DNA of 64,000 nt from Paenibacillus_D sp047238105 (GTDB lineage: Bacteria > Bacillota > Bacilli > Paenibacillales > Paenibacillaceae): positions 744,001 through 808,000 of the forward strand of contig NZ_JBDFMD010000001.1 in assembly GCF_047238105.1 (NCBI RefSeq), in the 5' to 3' direction. Position 1 is the stretch's first letter. Every line of letters begins with the position of its first letter. The position numbers and the translations under genes were made by a program. The notes beneath the pieces were generated by a model. That model saw only the letters and a program-made list of their open reading frames with translations. It was not told where the DNA came from and made no database searches. Shown piece by piece: positions 49,776-58,899 of this stretch.

Positions 49776-50588
49776 CTATGATTTGCGAAGCATCCATTCA
49801 TGGTCAGGATCATTATGGAACTTCCAGGTCCTGCGAGGACCAGCCATGACATTGAGATAATACACCTCATAGCCTGCCGGCGCCCCGACCGGATGGTAGC
49901 CCCGCGGCACCAGCACCGCTTGCCCGTCACGGACGGCAAGCGTCTCATCCAGGGAGCGGTCATCAGTGTATACCCGCTGGACGGCGTACCCCTGCGGCGG
50001 ATCGATCCGGTAATAATACGTTTCTTCGAGCAGCGACTCCTCGGGAAGCGCATCACGGTCATGCTTGTGCGGCGGGTAGCTCGACCAGTTGCCCCCCGGT
50101 GTGAACACTTCGACGACCAGCAGACTGTCTGCCCGCTCCTGCTCCGGCAGGATGTTGTGCACCAGCCGCTCCATACTGCCGCTGCCGCGCAGCTCCACGC
50201 CGACTTGTTCAGGTTCAATAAGTCTTGCAGTGTGGCCACCGGCGGCAGGTGCGGAGCAGACTGCGAGCTCCAGTTCGGTAACGGCGGCGACACGGTATTG
50301 CTCGCCGCCAGGTACATAGACTGCGTAAGGCGGGATCTTCTCAAAGATGTTCATCCTGCTGCCGACATCTTGCCAGGACAGCCCGGCAGCCGCTACGTCC
50401 GCCCGCCCGCTCAGCAGCACCAGACAGACTTCCGTATCGCCGGTGCTGCGCTCCAGGGTCTCGCCCGGGGCCAGCCGCAGCGCTTCAAAGCCGACATACT
50501 GCCAGCCCGCAGACTCCGGGGTGATCCGCAGCAGACTGCCGTCTTCCGCAGGCTGCGCATTCGGCTTCACGATCAACTGATTATTCAT
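49776..50588 (-). CDS. iolB: 5-deoxy-glucuronate isomerase
   Basis: 270 residues, a bicupin. Metal-binding residues are in GNWSSYPPHKHDRDALPEES, an IolB signature, with the late HPVGAPAGYEVYYLNVMAGP. It converts 5-deoxy-glucuronate to 2-deoxy-5-keto-gluconate in myo-inositol catabolism. It is the last gene of the iolD-E-C-A-G-B operon. AAAGGAGG fits the ATG at 50588; a GTG 6 nt upstream is in frame. Confidence 0.96.
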   Translation of the reverse strand: MNNQLIVKPNAQPAEDGSLLRITPESAGWQYVGFEALRLAPGETLERSTGDTEVCLVLLSGRADVAAAGLSWQDVGSRMNIFEKIPPYAVYVPGGEQYRVAAVTELELAVCSAPAAGGHTARLIEPEQVGVELRGSGSMERLVHNILPEQERADSLLVVEVFTPGGNWSSYPPHKHDRDALPEESLLEETYYYRIDPPQGYAVQRVYTDDRSLDETLAVRDGQAVLVPRGYHPVGAPAGYEVYYLNVMAGPRRTWKFHNDPDHEWMLRKS

Positions 50589-50601
50589 CTGCACGCCTCC
50601 T

Positions 50602-51639
50602 TTATTGTGCCGCTGCTTGCTGCAGCTGCAGCGCTTCGTCCAGCCGCACCGGCCGGCCGAGCTGCAGCGAATGGCGGGCGGCGAGCGCCATCAGCTCGGC
50701 CTGATACCCGTCCCTCCCATCGACCGTTACCGGCCGTCTGCCGCAGACCGCCTCGACGAATTGCTTCACTTCTTCGATATACGCTTCGTTGTAGCGTTCC
50801 AGGAAAAAGTGCAGCGGCTTGTCGCGGCGGACACTCTGCGCCGTATGCACCTCAGCGGTGTTGGGATAGTCATTGGCGACCGTCACGCTCCCCCCGGAAC
50901 CGAATACTTCGATGCGCTGGTCGTAACCATAGACGGCCTGGCGGCTGTTGTCGATGACGCCGAGCGCCCCGTTCTCGAACCGAATCGTGACGATCGCAGT
51001 GTCGACATCGCCATACTGGGCGAACACCGGATCAATCATCACGCTGCCATAGGCATGAACCTCCACCGCTTCGCTGCCGGTCAGATAACGGGCCATGTCA
51101 AAGTCGTGGATCGTCATATCCATGAAGATGCCCCCGGAAGTGCGGATGTAGTCGGCTCCCGGAGGTGCGGGATCGCGGGAGGTGATCTTGATGATATGGG
51201 GCTGGCCGATCTCCCCGCTCTGCACCAGTTCCCTGGCTTTGCGGAAATTGCGGTCGAACCGCCGGTTGAAGCCGACCTGCAGCGTCACCCCGGCTTCCCG
51301 CACCGCTTCCAGCGCTTCCGCCGTCTGCCCGATACTGAGGCTGACCGGCTTCTCGCAGAACACATGCTTGCCTGCGGCAGCCGCCTGCTTGATCAGCGTC
51401 ACATGCGTGTCAGTCGGCGAACAGATCAGGACTGCGCCGATCGCCGGATGGCGCAGCAGTTCCTCGCTGTTGGCCGTCACCAGACCGATCCCGAGCCCAT
51501 GGGCCCAGCTCCGCAGAGCGTCGTCTGCCCAAGGATCGCTGATCGCGATCACTTCGGCCTCGGGCAGCCGCGACAGATTCTCGGCATGGATCCTGCCTAT
51601 GCGGCCGGCGCCGATAATCCCGATGTTGAGTTTATCCAT
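50602..51639 (-). CDS. iolG: Inositol 2-dehydrogenase
   Basis: 345 residues of the Gfo/Idh/MocA family. The NAD motif is IGIIGAGRIGRIHAENL. The catalytic Lys is in VFCEKPVSL, and FMDMTIHDFDMARYL with the conserved His/Asp is typical of inositol dehydrogenases. It oxidises myo-inositol to scyllo-inosose, the first step of the pathway. It lies 13 bp before iolB. AAGGAG precedes the ATG. Confidence 0.95.
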   Translation of the reverse strand: MDKLNIGIIGAGRIGRIHAENLSRLPEAEVIAISDPWADDALRSWAHGLGIGLVTANSEELLRHPAIGAVLICSPTDTHVTLIKQAAAAGKHVFCEKPVSLSIGQTAEALEAVREAGVTLQVGFNRRFDRNFRKARELVQSGEIGQPHIIKITSRDPAPPGADYIRTSGGIFMDMTIHDFDMARYLTGSEAVEVHAYGSVMIDPVFAQYGDVDTAIVTIRFENGALGVIDNSRQAVYGYDQRIEVFGSGGSVTVANDYPNTAEVHTAQSVRRDKPLHFFLERYNEAYIEEVKQFVEAVCGRRPVTVDGRDGYQAELMALAARHSLQLGRPVRLDEALQLQQAAAQ

Positions 51640-51678
51640 AATCTTGTGCTCCTTTAGATGGACTACCGTCAGTTGGCG

Positions 51679-53139
51679 CTACCAGCGGGCCGTCACCATT
51701 TTTTTGCGGGTATAGAATTCCACGCCGTCGCCGCCGTTGGCATGCAGATCGCCGTAGAAGGACTTCTTCCAACCGGAGAAAGGGAAAAATGCCATCGGCG
51801 CGGGAACGCCAAGATTGATCCCAAGCATGCCTGCGTCGATCGTCTCGCGGAACTGCCGGACCGCGCTGCCGTCCTGAGTGAAGAGGCAGGCGCCATTGGC
51901 AAACTCCGAGCGGTTGGCCAAGGCGATCGCTTCCTCCAGCGAAGCTGCCCGGACAACCGATAGTACTGGCGCAAAGATCTCGTCCTGCCAGATCTTCATC
52001 TCGCCTGTCACTTCATCGAAGATCGTCGGACCGACGAAATATCCTGGGCCACCCGACGCGTCATCGAGGCGCCCGTCCCGCACCAGCTTGGCGCCTTCCT
52101 GCTCGCCCTGCTCGATATAACCCAGCGTCCGTTTTTTGTGCGAATCGCGGATGACCGGGCCGAGGAATACGTCCTCTTGCATACCGTCGCCTATGGAAAG
52201 TCCGTCTGCCGCTTCTTTGAGCTTGGCAACTAGCGCATCGCCTGCCTCGCCGACGGCGACGACGACGGCGCACGCCATACAGCGCTCGCCGGCGGAGCCG
52301 AAGGCGGCCGCTGTGATCTGCTGCACTGCTGCATCAAGATCGGCATCCGGCAGGACGATCGAGTGGTTCTTGGCGCCGGCCAGTGCCTGCACCCGCTTGC
52401 CGTGCGCGGTGCCGGTCTGATACACATACTCGGCCACCGGCTGCGAGCCGACGAACGAGATCGCCTGGATGTCGGGATGCTCCAGCAGGCCGTTCACGAC
52501 ATCATGGGCGCCGTGGACGATGTTGAGTACGCCAGGCGGCAGCCCCGCCTCAGCGAACAGCTCCGCCAGCCGGTTGGCCAGCAGGGGCGTACGCTCTGAC
52601 GGCTTCAGTACGAAGACATTGCCGCAGGCGATCGCGAGCGGGAACATCCAGCACGGCACCATCATCGGGAAGTTGAACGGCGTGATGCCGCCCACGATCC
52701 CGACCGGATAGCGGTACATCGCCGACTCGAGGGAGGTAGCGATGTCCGGCAGCACTTTGCCCATCATGAGCGACGGCGCGCCGGCGGCATATTCCACGCA
52801 TTCGATGCCCCGCTGCACCTCGCCGTATGCTTCATTGTAGCTCTTGCCATTCTCGCGGGTGATGATCCGGGCCAGCTCTTCCCAGTGCTCGACCAGCAGC
52901 TGCTGATAGCGGAACAGCAGGCGCGCGCGACGCGGCACAGCTGTGCGGCTCCACCCCGGGAAGGCTGCCTTCGCTGCAACCACGGCGTCATCCAGGTCAG
53001 CGCGCGAGGAGAGCGGGACCTGCGCGATTACCTCGCCGCTAGCCGGATTATAGACGGGCTCCGTCGTCTGCGAGGCGGAGGCGGCCCAGCGGCCGCCGAT
53101 AAAATTCGGGATAGTGTTGGCTTCATTGGACGTTGTCAT
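51679..53139 (-). CDS. iolA: Methylmalonate/malonate-semialdehyde dehydrogenase (CoA-acylating)
   Basis: 486 residues of the aldehyde dehydrogenase family. The catalytic Cys is in GSAGERCMACAVVV, the MMSDH signature. PFNFPMMVPCWMFPLAIACG and LKPSERTPL belong to the cofactor site. It makes acetyl-CoA from malonate semialdehyde in the last step of inositol breakdown. The start at 53139 follows AAGGGAG; the ORF to 53262 is not supported. It lies between iolC and iolG. Confidence 0.95.
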   Translation of the reverse strand: MTTSNEANTIPNFIGGRWAASASQTTEPVYNPASGEVIAQVPLSSRADLDDAVVAAKAAFPGWSRTAVPRRARLLFRYQQLLVEHWEELARIITRENGKSYNEAYGEVQRGIECVEYAAGAPSLMMGKVLPDIATSLESAMYRYPVGIVGGITPFNFPMMVPCWMFPLAIACGNVFVLKPSERTPLLANRLAELFAEAGLPPGVLNIVHGAHDVVNGLLEHPDIQAISFVGSQPVAEYVYQTGTAHGKRVQALAGAKNHSIVLPDADLDAAVQQITAAAFGSAGERCMACAVVVAVGEAGDALVAKLKEAADGLSIGDGMQEDVFLGPVIRDSHKKRTLGYIEQGEQEGAKLVRDGRLDDASGGPGYFVGPTIFDEVTGEMKIWQDEIFAPVLSVVRAASLEEAIALANRSEFANGACLFTQDGSAVRQFRETIDAGMLGINLGVPAPMAFFPFSGWKKSFYGDLHANGGDGVEFYTRKKMVTARW

Positions 53140-53194
53140 GGAGACAATCTCCCTTCCTGTACGTAGTGTGGGGAATACGGATGAAAAAGCGGCC

Positions 53195-54193
53195 TCAAGA
53201 CTGCTCATGCAGGGTATTGGCGGCCATATAGGCGTCGACCGCCGCTGCTGTCGGCATCGCATCCGAGCAGCTGTGGCTGGAGACGACGATCGCTGCCGCC
53301 GCGCTGCCGTATTGCATGCTCTGCTCGACGCTCCAGCCCTGCATCAGACCGTACAGAAAGCCGGCCGCATAGGAGTCGCCGGCTCCGAATGTCTTGACGA
53401 CCTCGGCGCGGTAGCTGCCTGTGCGATGGCTGCCCCCGTCTCTGGTGTAGGCGATCGAGCCGGCTTTGCCGTGCTTGATGACGACGAGCTTGGCCCGGTA
53501 ATCGAACCATTTGGCTGCGGTTACCCCGTCTTCGTGCCCCGGGTTGTCCTCATAGCGCTCCATCATGTCGAACTCTTCCCTCGTACCGATGATGATGTCG
53601 CATGACTCGGCGGCGAGATTGTAGTATGTGGCTGTCTCTTCCTCCGAGCTCCACGTATACGGCCGGTAGTCCAGGTCGAAGGCGACGACGGCCCCGTGTT
53701 TGCGGGCATAGGACAACGCCTGGAACACGGCTTCGCGCGAAGGGCTCTGCGCCAGCGCCGTACCGGAGATAAGCAGCAGCCGGGTGTTGGCGATCAGCTC
53801 CTCCCTCACCTCGCGAGGCTCCAGGAGCAGATCGGCGACATTGTCGCGATACATGAGGATGCTGCAGTCGGTCGGGCTCTTGATCTCGGTAAATGCCAGC
53901 CCCGTCACCGCCCCCGTATCATCTGTGGTGACGCCGGAAGTATCAATGCTGCAGTCTTCCAGATACTTATGGATGAATCGCCCCATCTGGTCGTCCGACA
54001 CCTTGCCGACGAAGCCGGTTCTCAGGCCAAGTCTGGCCATGCCGATGCAGATGTTGGCCGGCGAGCCGCCGACGTATTTGGTGAAAGTGACGGTCTCCTC
54101 CATGGGACGATTGATTTCATTGGCGTTGAGATCGATACATAGCCGGCCGACAGCGACAAAATCAAGCGTTTTGTGATCAGGAAATGCAATCAT
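53195..54193 (-). CDS. iolC: 5-dehydro-2-deoxygluconokinase
   Basis: 332 residues, a PfkB-family kinase. The start DFVAVGRLCIDLNANEI, the substrate motif FTKYVGGSPANICIGMARLG and the ATP/catalytic motif VVKTFGAGDSYAAGFLYGLM are complete. It phosphorylates 2-deoxy-5-keto-gluconate. An AGGAGAGGAG region precedes the ATG. It is downstream of iolE. Confidence 0.96.
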   Translation of the reverse strand: MIAFPDHKTLDFVAVGRLCIDLNANEINRPMEETVTFTKYVGGSPANICIGMARLGLRTGFVGKVSDDQMGRFIHKYLEDCSIDTSGVTTDDTGAVTGLAFTEIKSPTDCSILMYRDNVADLLLEPREVREELIANTRLLLISGTALAQSPSREAVFQALSYARKHGAVVAFDLDYRPYTWSSEEETATYYNLAAESCDIIIGTREEFDMMERYEDNPGHEDGVTAAKWFDYRAKLVVIKHGKAGSIAYTRDGGSHRTGSYRAEVVKTFGAGDSYAAGFLYGLMQGWSVEQSMQYGSAAAAIVVSSHSCSDAMPTAAAVDAYMAANTLHEQS

Positions 54194-54250
54194 GGATTAG
54201 TGTTGCTCCTCTCCTAGGTCTTGGTCAGGACGGCTTTGACAGCTGCAGGT

Positions 54251-55156
54251 TCAGCGCTCCAGCGGTATCCCGTCCAGGAAGGATAATGCCCGCTCGGCGT
54301 ACAGTCTGGGCGGATGGACGGCGGGATCCTGCTCGCCTTCGAGCATCGCCCAGCCGTCATAGCCCCGCTGGTGCAGCTCTCGGATGATCGGACCAAAGTC
54401 GAGGCAGCCGTCACCCGGCAAGGTGAACACGCCACGGCGCACGCAACCGATGAAGTCGGTGCCATCGAGTGCAGCCTGCTGCAGCACATCCGGGCGCACA
54501 TCCTTCAGATGCACGTATGCGATCCGGTCATAGTGCTTGCGCAGCACGCGCAGCGGATCCGCGCCGCCGAAGTAGGCGTGACCGGTGTCGAAGAGAAGGT
54601 GGACGAGAGCCGGGTCGGTGAGCTCCATCAGCCGGTCGATCTCTTCGGGTCGTTCGATGACCGTGCCGCCATGGTGATGATAGGTCAGCTTCATGCCATA
54701 CTCAGCCGCGATAGCTCCCGCCTGGTTGAGCCCTTCGGCAAGCGCCTGCCAGCCCGCTTCATCCAGCCGCTCCACCGTCTGTTCATGGGGGGTCCGCCGC
54801 GGATCGAAATGCTGCGAGCCGCCGATCTCCGCCGTGCTGACGACCCGGCTGCCCATCTCGCTCAGAAACGCCACATGGGCACGGTACGCTTCCAGCTCCT
54901 GCTGCCGGTATGCGGGGTCCGAGAAGAGCACCGATTTCCACTGCGATACCAGCTCGATGCCGCGCGCTGACAGCTCCTGCTTTAGCACAACAGGGTCTGT
55001 CGGATACTTGCGCCCCATCTCCGTCCCTCGCAGACCAAGCGCCTGCAGATCGTCCATGATCGTCTCGAAGGTCGTCTCCGCGCCATGCTCCCTGACATCC
55101 TCGCCGACCCAGTTGATCGGGTGTGCCCCGATTCGAAAACGCAAATCTTGCAGCAT
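54251..55156 (-). CDS. iolE: Inosose (2-keto-myo-inositol) dehydratase
   Basis: 301 residues, an AP-endonuclease-2-type TIM barrel. Diagnostic segments: FRIGAHPINWVGEDVREHG near the start, GLRGTEMGRKYPTDPVVLKQ, KLTYHHHGGTVIERPEEI and HLLFDTGHAYFGGADPLRVL with metal Asp/His. It dehydrates scyllo-inosose. It begins 2 bp after the iolD stop, so the two are tightly coupled. Confidence 0.97.
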   Translation of the reverse strand: MLQDLRFRIGAHPINWVGEDVREHGAETTFETIMDDLQALGLRGTEMGRKYPTDPVVLKQELSARGIELVSQWKSVLFSDPAYRQQELEAYRAHVAFLSEMGSRVVSTAEIGGSQHFDPRRTPHEQTVERLDEAGWQALAEGLNQAGAIAAEYGMKLTYHHHGGTVIERPEEIDRLMELTDPALVHLLFDTGHAYFGGADPLRVLRKHYDRIAYVHLKDVRPDVLQQAALDGTDFIGCVRRGVFTLPGDGCLDFGPIIRELHQRGYDGWAMLEGEQDPAVHPPRLYAERALSFLDGIPLER

Positions 55157-55158
55157 CG

Positions 55159-57045
55159 CTATTGCCCCTTCCCTGTGGACTTGTAGATCTCGCTCGCAGC
55201 CCCTGAACGCCTCGCCATCTCGCGGCCTGCCGCTCGCACCTTATCGCTCTCCGAATCCTCCGGCACGCCGATGCGCCACCATGATTCGTAGCCCGAAGTG
55301 CCCGTTCCCGGCAGAACTTTAATATCGATCAGAGCGACGCCCGGATGCGCCTGGACGTCCTGCAGCGCCTGACGCAGCTCCGCCGCCGTGCGCGCAGCGC
55401 GTGTATACGCGCCCATGCTGGCGGCGTGGGCGGCAAAGTCGATCGGCAGATACGCCCCGGACAGCCTGCCGCTGGCGGCGTCCCGGCGGCGGAACTCATT
55501 GCCGAAGCCGTCGCTGCCGTGTCCCCGCTGCAGATTGTGGATGCACTGGAAGCCGTGATTGTCCAGCAGCAATATTGTCAGCTTGACGCCTTCCTGGATC
55601 GCTGTCAGCAGCTCCGAGTGAAGCATCAGATAGCTCCCGTCGCCCACAAGCGCGTAGACGTCCCGGCCGGGCTCAGCCAAGGCCGCTCCGAATGCGCCGC
55701 TCACTTCGTAGCCCATGCAGGAAAATCCGTATTCCATATGGTAGGTGCCGGGCTCCGACGCTCGCCATAACCGCTGCAGATCGCCAGGCAGACTGCCGGC
55801 GGCGCACACGATGACATCCGTTGGCCGCAGCGACTCATTGATGATGCCGAGCACATGCGTCTGGACGAGCCCTTCGTCCGATTCCAGTGCATACAGCCGG
55901 TCCACCTCGCCCTTCCAAGCGACATGAAGCTCCGCTAGCTCCGCATCCTCGTAACCACTGAGGTAACCGCTATCCCCTAGCGCCTGATGAAGCGCCCTGA
56001 GGCCTTCTCTCGCATCTGCCGCAAGCGGCAGCCCCGTCAGCTTGGCTGCGTCGGCCCCGTTGATGTTCAGATTGACGAACTGCACATCCGGGGCGAAGGC
56101 GGATTTGGACGCCGTAGTAAAGTCGGAGTAGCGCGTCCCGACCCCGATGATCATGTCGGCTTCCCGCGCCAGCCGGTTGGCGGCCAGCGTCCCGGTCACG
56201 CCGATGCCGCCCATATTCAGCGGATGATCCCATGGCAGGACGCTCTTGCCCGCCTGGGTCTCGGCGACCGGAATGCCGAAGCGCTCGGCAAAGCTTGCCA
56301 GCTCGCCTCCGGCGTCCGCATACCGCACGCCGCCGCCGGCGATCAGCAGCGGCCTGCGGCTGCCGGCTATTGCCCTAGCTGCCCGGGCGACCGCACTGGC
56401 GGCAGGGGGGCGGCGTTCGATGAAATGCACCCGTTTCTCGAAAAACGAGAGCGGATAATCATACGACTCCGCCTGTACATCCTGGGGCAGCGCCAGCGTA
56501 ACCGCACCGGTCTCTGCGGGATCGGTCAGCACCCGCATCGCATGCAGCGCCGCGCTCATCAGCTGCTCCGGGCGGACGATCCTGTCCCAGAAGCGGCTGA
56601 CCGGACGGAAGGCGTCGACGGCGGAGACAGTGTAATCGCCGGGCACTTCCAACTGCTGGAGCACCGGATCGGGCTGGCGGCAGGCAAAGTTGTCGCCAGG
56701 CAGCAGCAGTACGGGAATCCGGTTGACCGTCGCCGTCGCGGCAGCTGTCACCATATTGAGCGCGCCCGGCCCGATTGACGACGTACAGGCATAGATCTGG
56801 CGGCGCTGGCGCTGCTTGGCAAAGGCGGCAGCCGCATGAACCATGCCTTGCTCGTTTTTGCCCTGGATGAAGGTCAGCGAGCCAGGACTGCGCTCCAGCG
56901 CCTCTCCGAGGCCGGTCACGTTGCCGTGACCGAAGATGCCCATCACCCCTTGCACGAACTTGTACTCCTGGCCGTCTACTGACACATACTGCTGATCCAG
57001 AAACTTCAAAAGCGCCTGAGACATCGATAAACGCAAGGTTGTCAT
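55159..57045 (-). CDS. iolD: 3D-(3,5/4)-trihydroxycyclohexane-1,2-dione hydrolase
   Basis: 628 residues, a thiamine-diphosphate enzyme of the acetolactate synthase fold that opens the inositol-derived ring. The N-terminal catalytic Glu region is GVMGIFGHGNVTGLGEAL and GKNEQGMVHAAAAFAKQ. The ThDP-binding motif is LVGDGSYLMLHSELLTAI with LLLDNHGF. It is the first gene of the iol operon, with AGAGGAG before the ATG and a perfect palindromic operator 20 nt upstream. The operon has no iolJ, iolI, iolH, transporter or iolR gene within the window. Confidence 0.97.
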   Translation of the reverse strand: MTTLRLSMSQALLKFLDQQYVSVDGQEYKFVQGVMGIFGHGNVTGLGEALERSPGSLTFIQGKNEQGMVHAAAAFAKQRQRRQIYACTSSIGPGALNMVTAAATATVNRIPVLLLPGDNFACRQPDPVLQQLEVPGDYTVSAVDAFRPVSRFWDRIVRPEQLMSAALHAMRVLTDPAETGAVTLALPQDVQAESYDYPLSFFEKRVHFIERRPPAASAVARAARAIAGSRRPLLIAGGGVRYADAGGELASFAERFGIPVAETQAGKSVLPWDHPLNMGGIGVTGTLAANRLAREADMIIGVGTRYSDFTTASKSAFAPDVQFVNLNINGADAAKLTGLPLAADAREGLRALHQALGDSGYLSGYEDAELAELHVAWKGEVDRLYALESDEGLVQTHVLGIINESLRPTDVIVCAAGSLPGDLQRLWRASEPGTYHMEYGFSCMGYEVSGAFGAALAEPGRDVYALVGDGSYLMLHSELLTAIQEGVKLTILLLDNHGFQCIHNLQRGHGSDGFGNEFRRRDAASGRLSGAYLPIDFAAHAASMGAYTRAARTAAELRQALQDVQAHPGVALIDIKVLPGTGTSGYESWWRIGVPEDSESDKVRAAGREMARRSGAASEIYKSTGKGQ

Positions 57046-57064
57046 AATAATCTCCTCTCTTCGA

Positions 57065-57080
57065 GGTTAAGCGCTTAACC
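57065..57080 (-). promoter_or_regulatory. Perfect palindromic operator upstream of iolD
   Basis: GGTTAAGCGCTTAACC is a perfect 16-bp palindrome with the AAGCGCTT core typical of LacI/CcpA-family sites. It lies directly between the upstream gene's terminator and the iolD SD. No repressor gene for it is in the window. Confidence 0.7.
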
Positions 57081-57094
57081 CCTTATGAAAATAA

Positions 57095-57115
57095 AACCCC
57101 GGTATATACGGGGTT
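57095..57115 (-). terminator. Terminator overlapping the stop codon of the 57114 gene
   Basis: AACCCCG/CGGGGTT stem with a 7-nt loop, followed on the minus strand by TTATTTTC. Its first bases are the TAA of the gene ending at 57114. Confidence 0.75.
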
Positions 57116-58856
57116 ACCCTGAGGACAGCCGAATCGCGATCGTATGATCGTACGGTGTCAGCAGGTTGACCGCAACGGCCTGGCAATGGCGAGGCAACGC
57201 CCCCTCCCCGGCTGGCTTCAGATGCTCCAGTGCGCCTCCTTGCACTTCAATCCAGTCCGTGCCGGATCGACAGCGCATCGTCCCTTGGACCAGCCGGTAA
57301 CTCCCGTCGTCCTGCTGCTCCAGATGCGGGCCGGAAAGCTCGCTCTCGCTGCCGAACAGGAGGATGACCTGGGTCATCAGAAGCTCCGGCTCCTCGCAGC
57401 GGAGGCGCAGCAGCCAGCCGCTCTCCGTCTCGGTCAGCTCTGCCTCTGGGCGGTGCTGCTGCTCATGCGTCAGCTCGCGCAGATGATGCGGCAGCAGATA
57501 CCAGGGACTGCAGGCGCTGCTGGACGTATCCGGGAGCAGCTCAGGCGGCAGCGGTCCATAATAGCCTTTGGCTTCGCTTGCTTGCAGCCGATAGCCGCCT
57601 TCGATCGTCTCCATACGATGCATCTTGACGATGCCCGGCTCAAACGCGGTGGCGATCCGCACGCCCAGCAGACGTGCCTCGCCGTGGCGCAAGGAGAATA
57701 ATGACGGGCTCTCCGTCATAATGGTCGCACTCGTACGTCCGTCCCGGTGCCTTGCCAGCGCAGCGCCGAACTCGGTATGCATGCGGCTGTGGTAGATGAC
57801 GCCCCCATGCCCCACGCTCGCCATATCCTGGAGATAGCGAGGACGCGGAAAATCGGCATGCAGGACGATGCGGTAACGGTCCGGCAGCGGCGCCGGTGCC
57901 GGCAGCTGCCGGAGCAGATCAGGATGACGCAGCAGCATCGTCATCGTGTGATTGGGCAGGCCTCCAGGGTGGGTTAGCGCTTTCCCTGCGAGTGAAGCAA
58001 TTGCGGAGAACTCGGCATCGCCGTCCTTCCAGGCCATCAGGGCTGAGACGACGAAGTAAGTCCCCATATGGGCCATTGTACCAAAATCTTGGCGTCCCGA
58101 ATAGTCCGTAACTGCTTCTCCGTTCGGATGAATCAGATAACGCATCATGTACAGGTTGCGCCGGACCGGCTCCAGCAGCTCCTGCAGCTCGAGAAGCTCG
58201 GCGGTATAGTACAGCGACAGGTTGCTGACCGCATTGTAAATCCCGTTGCTCCGCTCGGTCCATTCGCCGTCCGACGTGCAGTCGATCCCCTCGGCAAGCC
58301 AGACCTCAGCTCGCTGCCGCAGCGCCTCCTCGCCGGTCAGCCGGTAGAGGAAGCCGAGCGCGGCTGTGAGCACCCAACGATGGTTGGGCGTATGGCAACC
58401 GCCGGTCAGCATCGCCGGCACCGTGCCCTCAAGGAACCGGCGGAGCACTGCCGCAGCTCGCTGCAGCGGCTCCCAGCCACTGGAGATCATGAGCTCGTAT
58501 GTCTGCGCCAGCCCGCTCACGACAAAGGCGGTGTCCGGCGGCGAGTGCATGTTGGTGAAGCCCGGCGAGATCGTACCGTCGGCATGCTGCGAGCGGAGCT
58601 GAAAGTCCGCTGCCAGCTCAAGCCGCTCCGCCAGCGGCTCGCTGCGGTAGTAGCGCGATTCTTTGCATAACAGAGCAGCAGTCCACGTCGCGATATAGAG
58701 CGGTGCGCCCCCGACATGGCTTGGCCAAGCCAGACCGGTTAACGGATCGCGCACGCCTCCATAGAAGCGGCTGGCAGGATCCATCACCTGTCGCTCGAGA
58801 CCTAGCTCCGTCCACTCGTCGCCGAGAGCGACATTTCTCAGATAGATGTCCTCCAT
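57114..58856 (-). CDS. Unassigned cytoplasmic protein, possible carbohydrate-active enzyme
   Basis: 580 residues, no signal peptide, so cytosolic. The first 330 residues are helix-rich with regularly spaced aromatic motifs (GLAWPSHVGGAPLYIATWTA, GFTNMHSPPDTAFVVSGLAQ, GGCHTPNHRWVLTAALGFLY, ERSNGIYNAVSNLSLYYTAE, YSGRQDFGTMAHMGTYFVVS). This is what an (alpha/alpha)-toroid glycosidase or lyase looks like, with His/Asn/Arg/Glu candidates for catalysis. The C-terminal part is beta-rich, as in heparinase-like or GH families. I cannot assign a family. It is downstream of an LplABC-type importer (44 bp) and upstream of the iol operon, so it may process the imported glycoside. Confidence 0.65.
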   Translation of the reverse strand: MEDIYLRNVALGDEWTELGLERQVMDPASRFYGGVRDPLTGLAWPSHVGGAPLYIATWTAALLCKESRYYRSEPLAERLELAADFQLRSQHADGTISPGFTNMHSPPDTAFVVSGLAQTYELMISSGWEPLQRAAAVLRRFLEGTVPAMLTGGCHTPNHRWVLTAALGFLYRLTGEEALRQRAEVWLAEGIDCTSDGEWTERSNGIYNAVSNLSLYYTAELLELQELLEPVRRNLYMMRYLIHPNGEAVTDYSGRQDFGTMAHMGTYFVVSALMAWKDGDAEFSAIASLAGKALTHPGGLPNHTMTMLLRHPDLLRQLPAPAPLPDRYRIVLHADFPRPRYLQDMASVGHGGVIYHSRMHTEFGAALARHRDGRTSATIMTESPSLFSLRHGEARLLGVRIATAFEPGIVKMHRMETIEGGYRLQASEAKGYYGPLPPELLPDTSSSACSPWYLLPHHLRELTHEQQHRPEAELTETESGWLLRLRCEEPELLMTQVILLFGSESELSGPHLEQQDDGSYRLVQGTMRCRSGTDWIEVQGGALEHLKPAGEGALPRHCQAVAVNLLTPYDHTIAIRLSSG

Positions 58857-58899
58857 CTCATTCCTCGCTTCCTCAGCCCGCTATGGACTGACATAGTCG

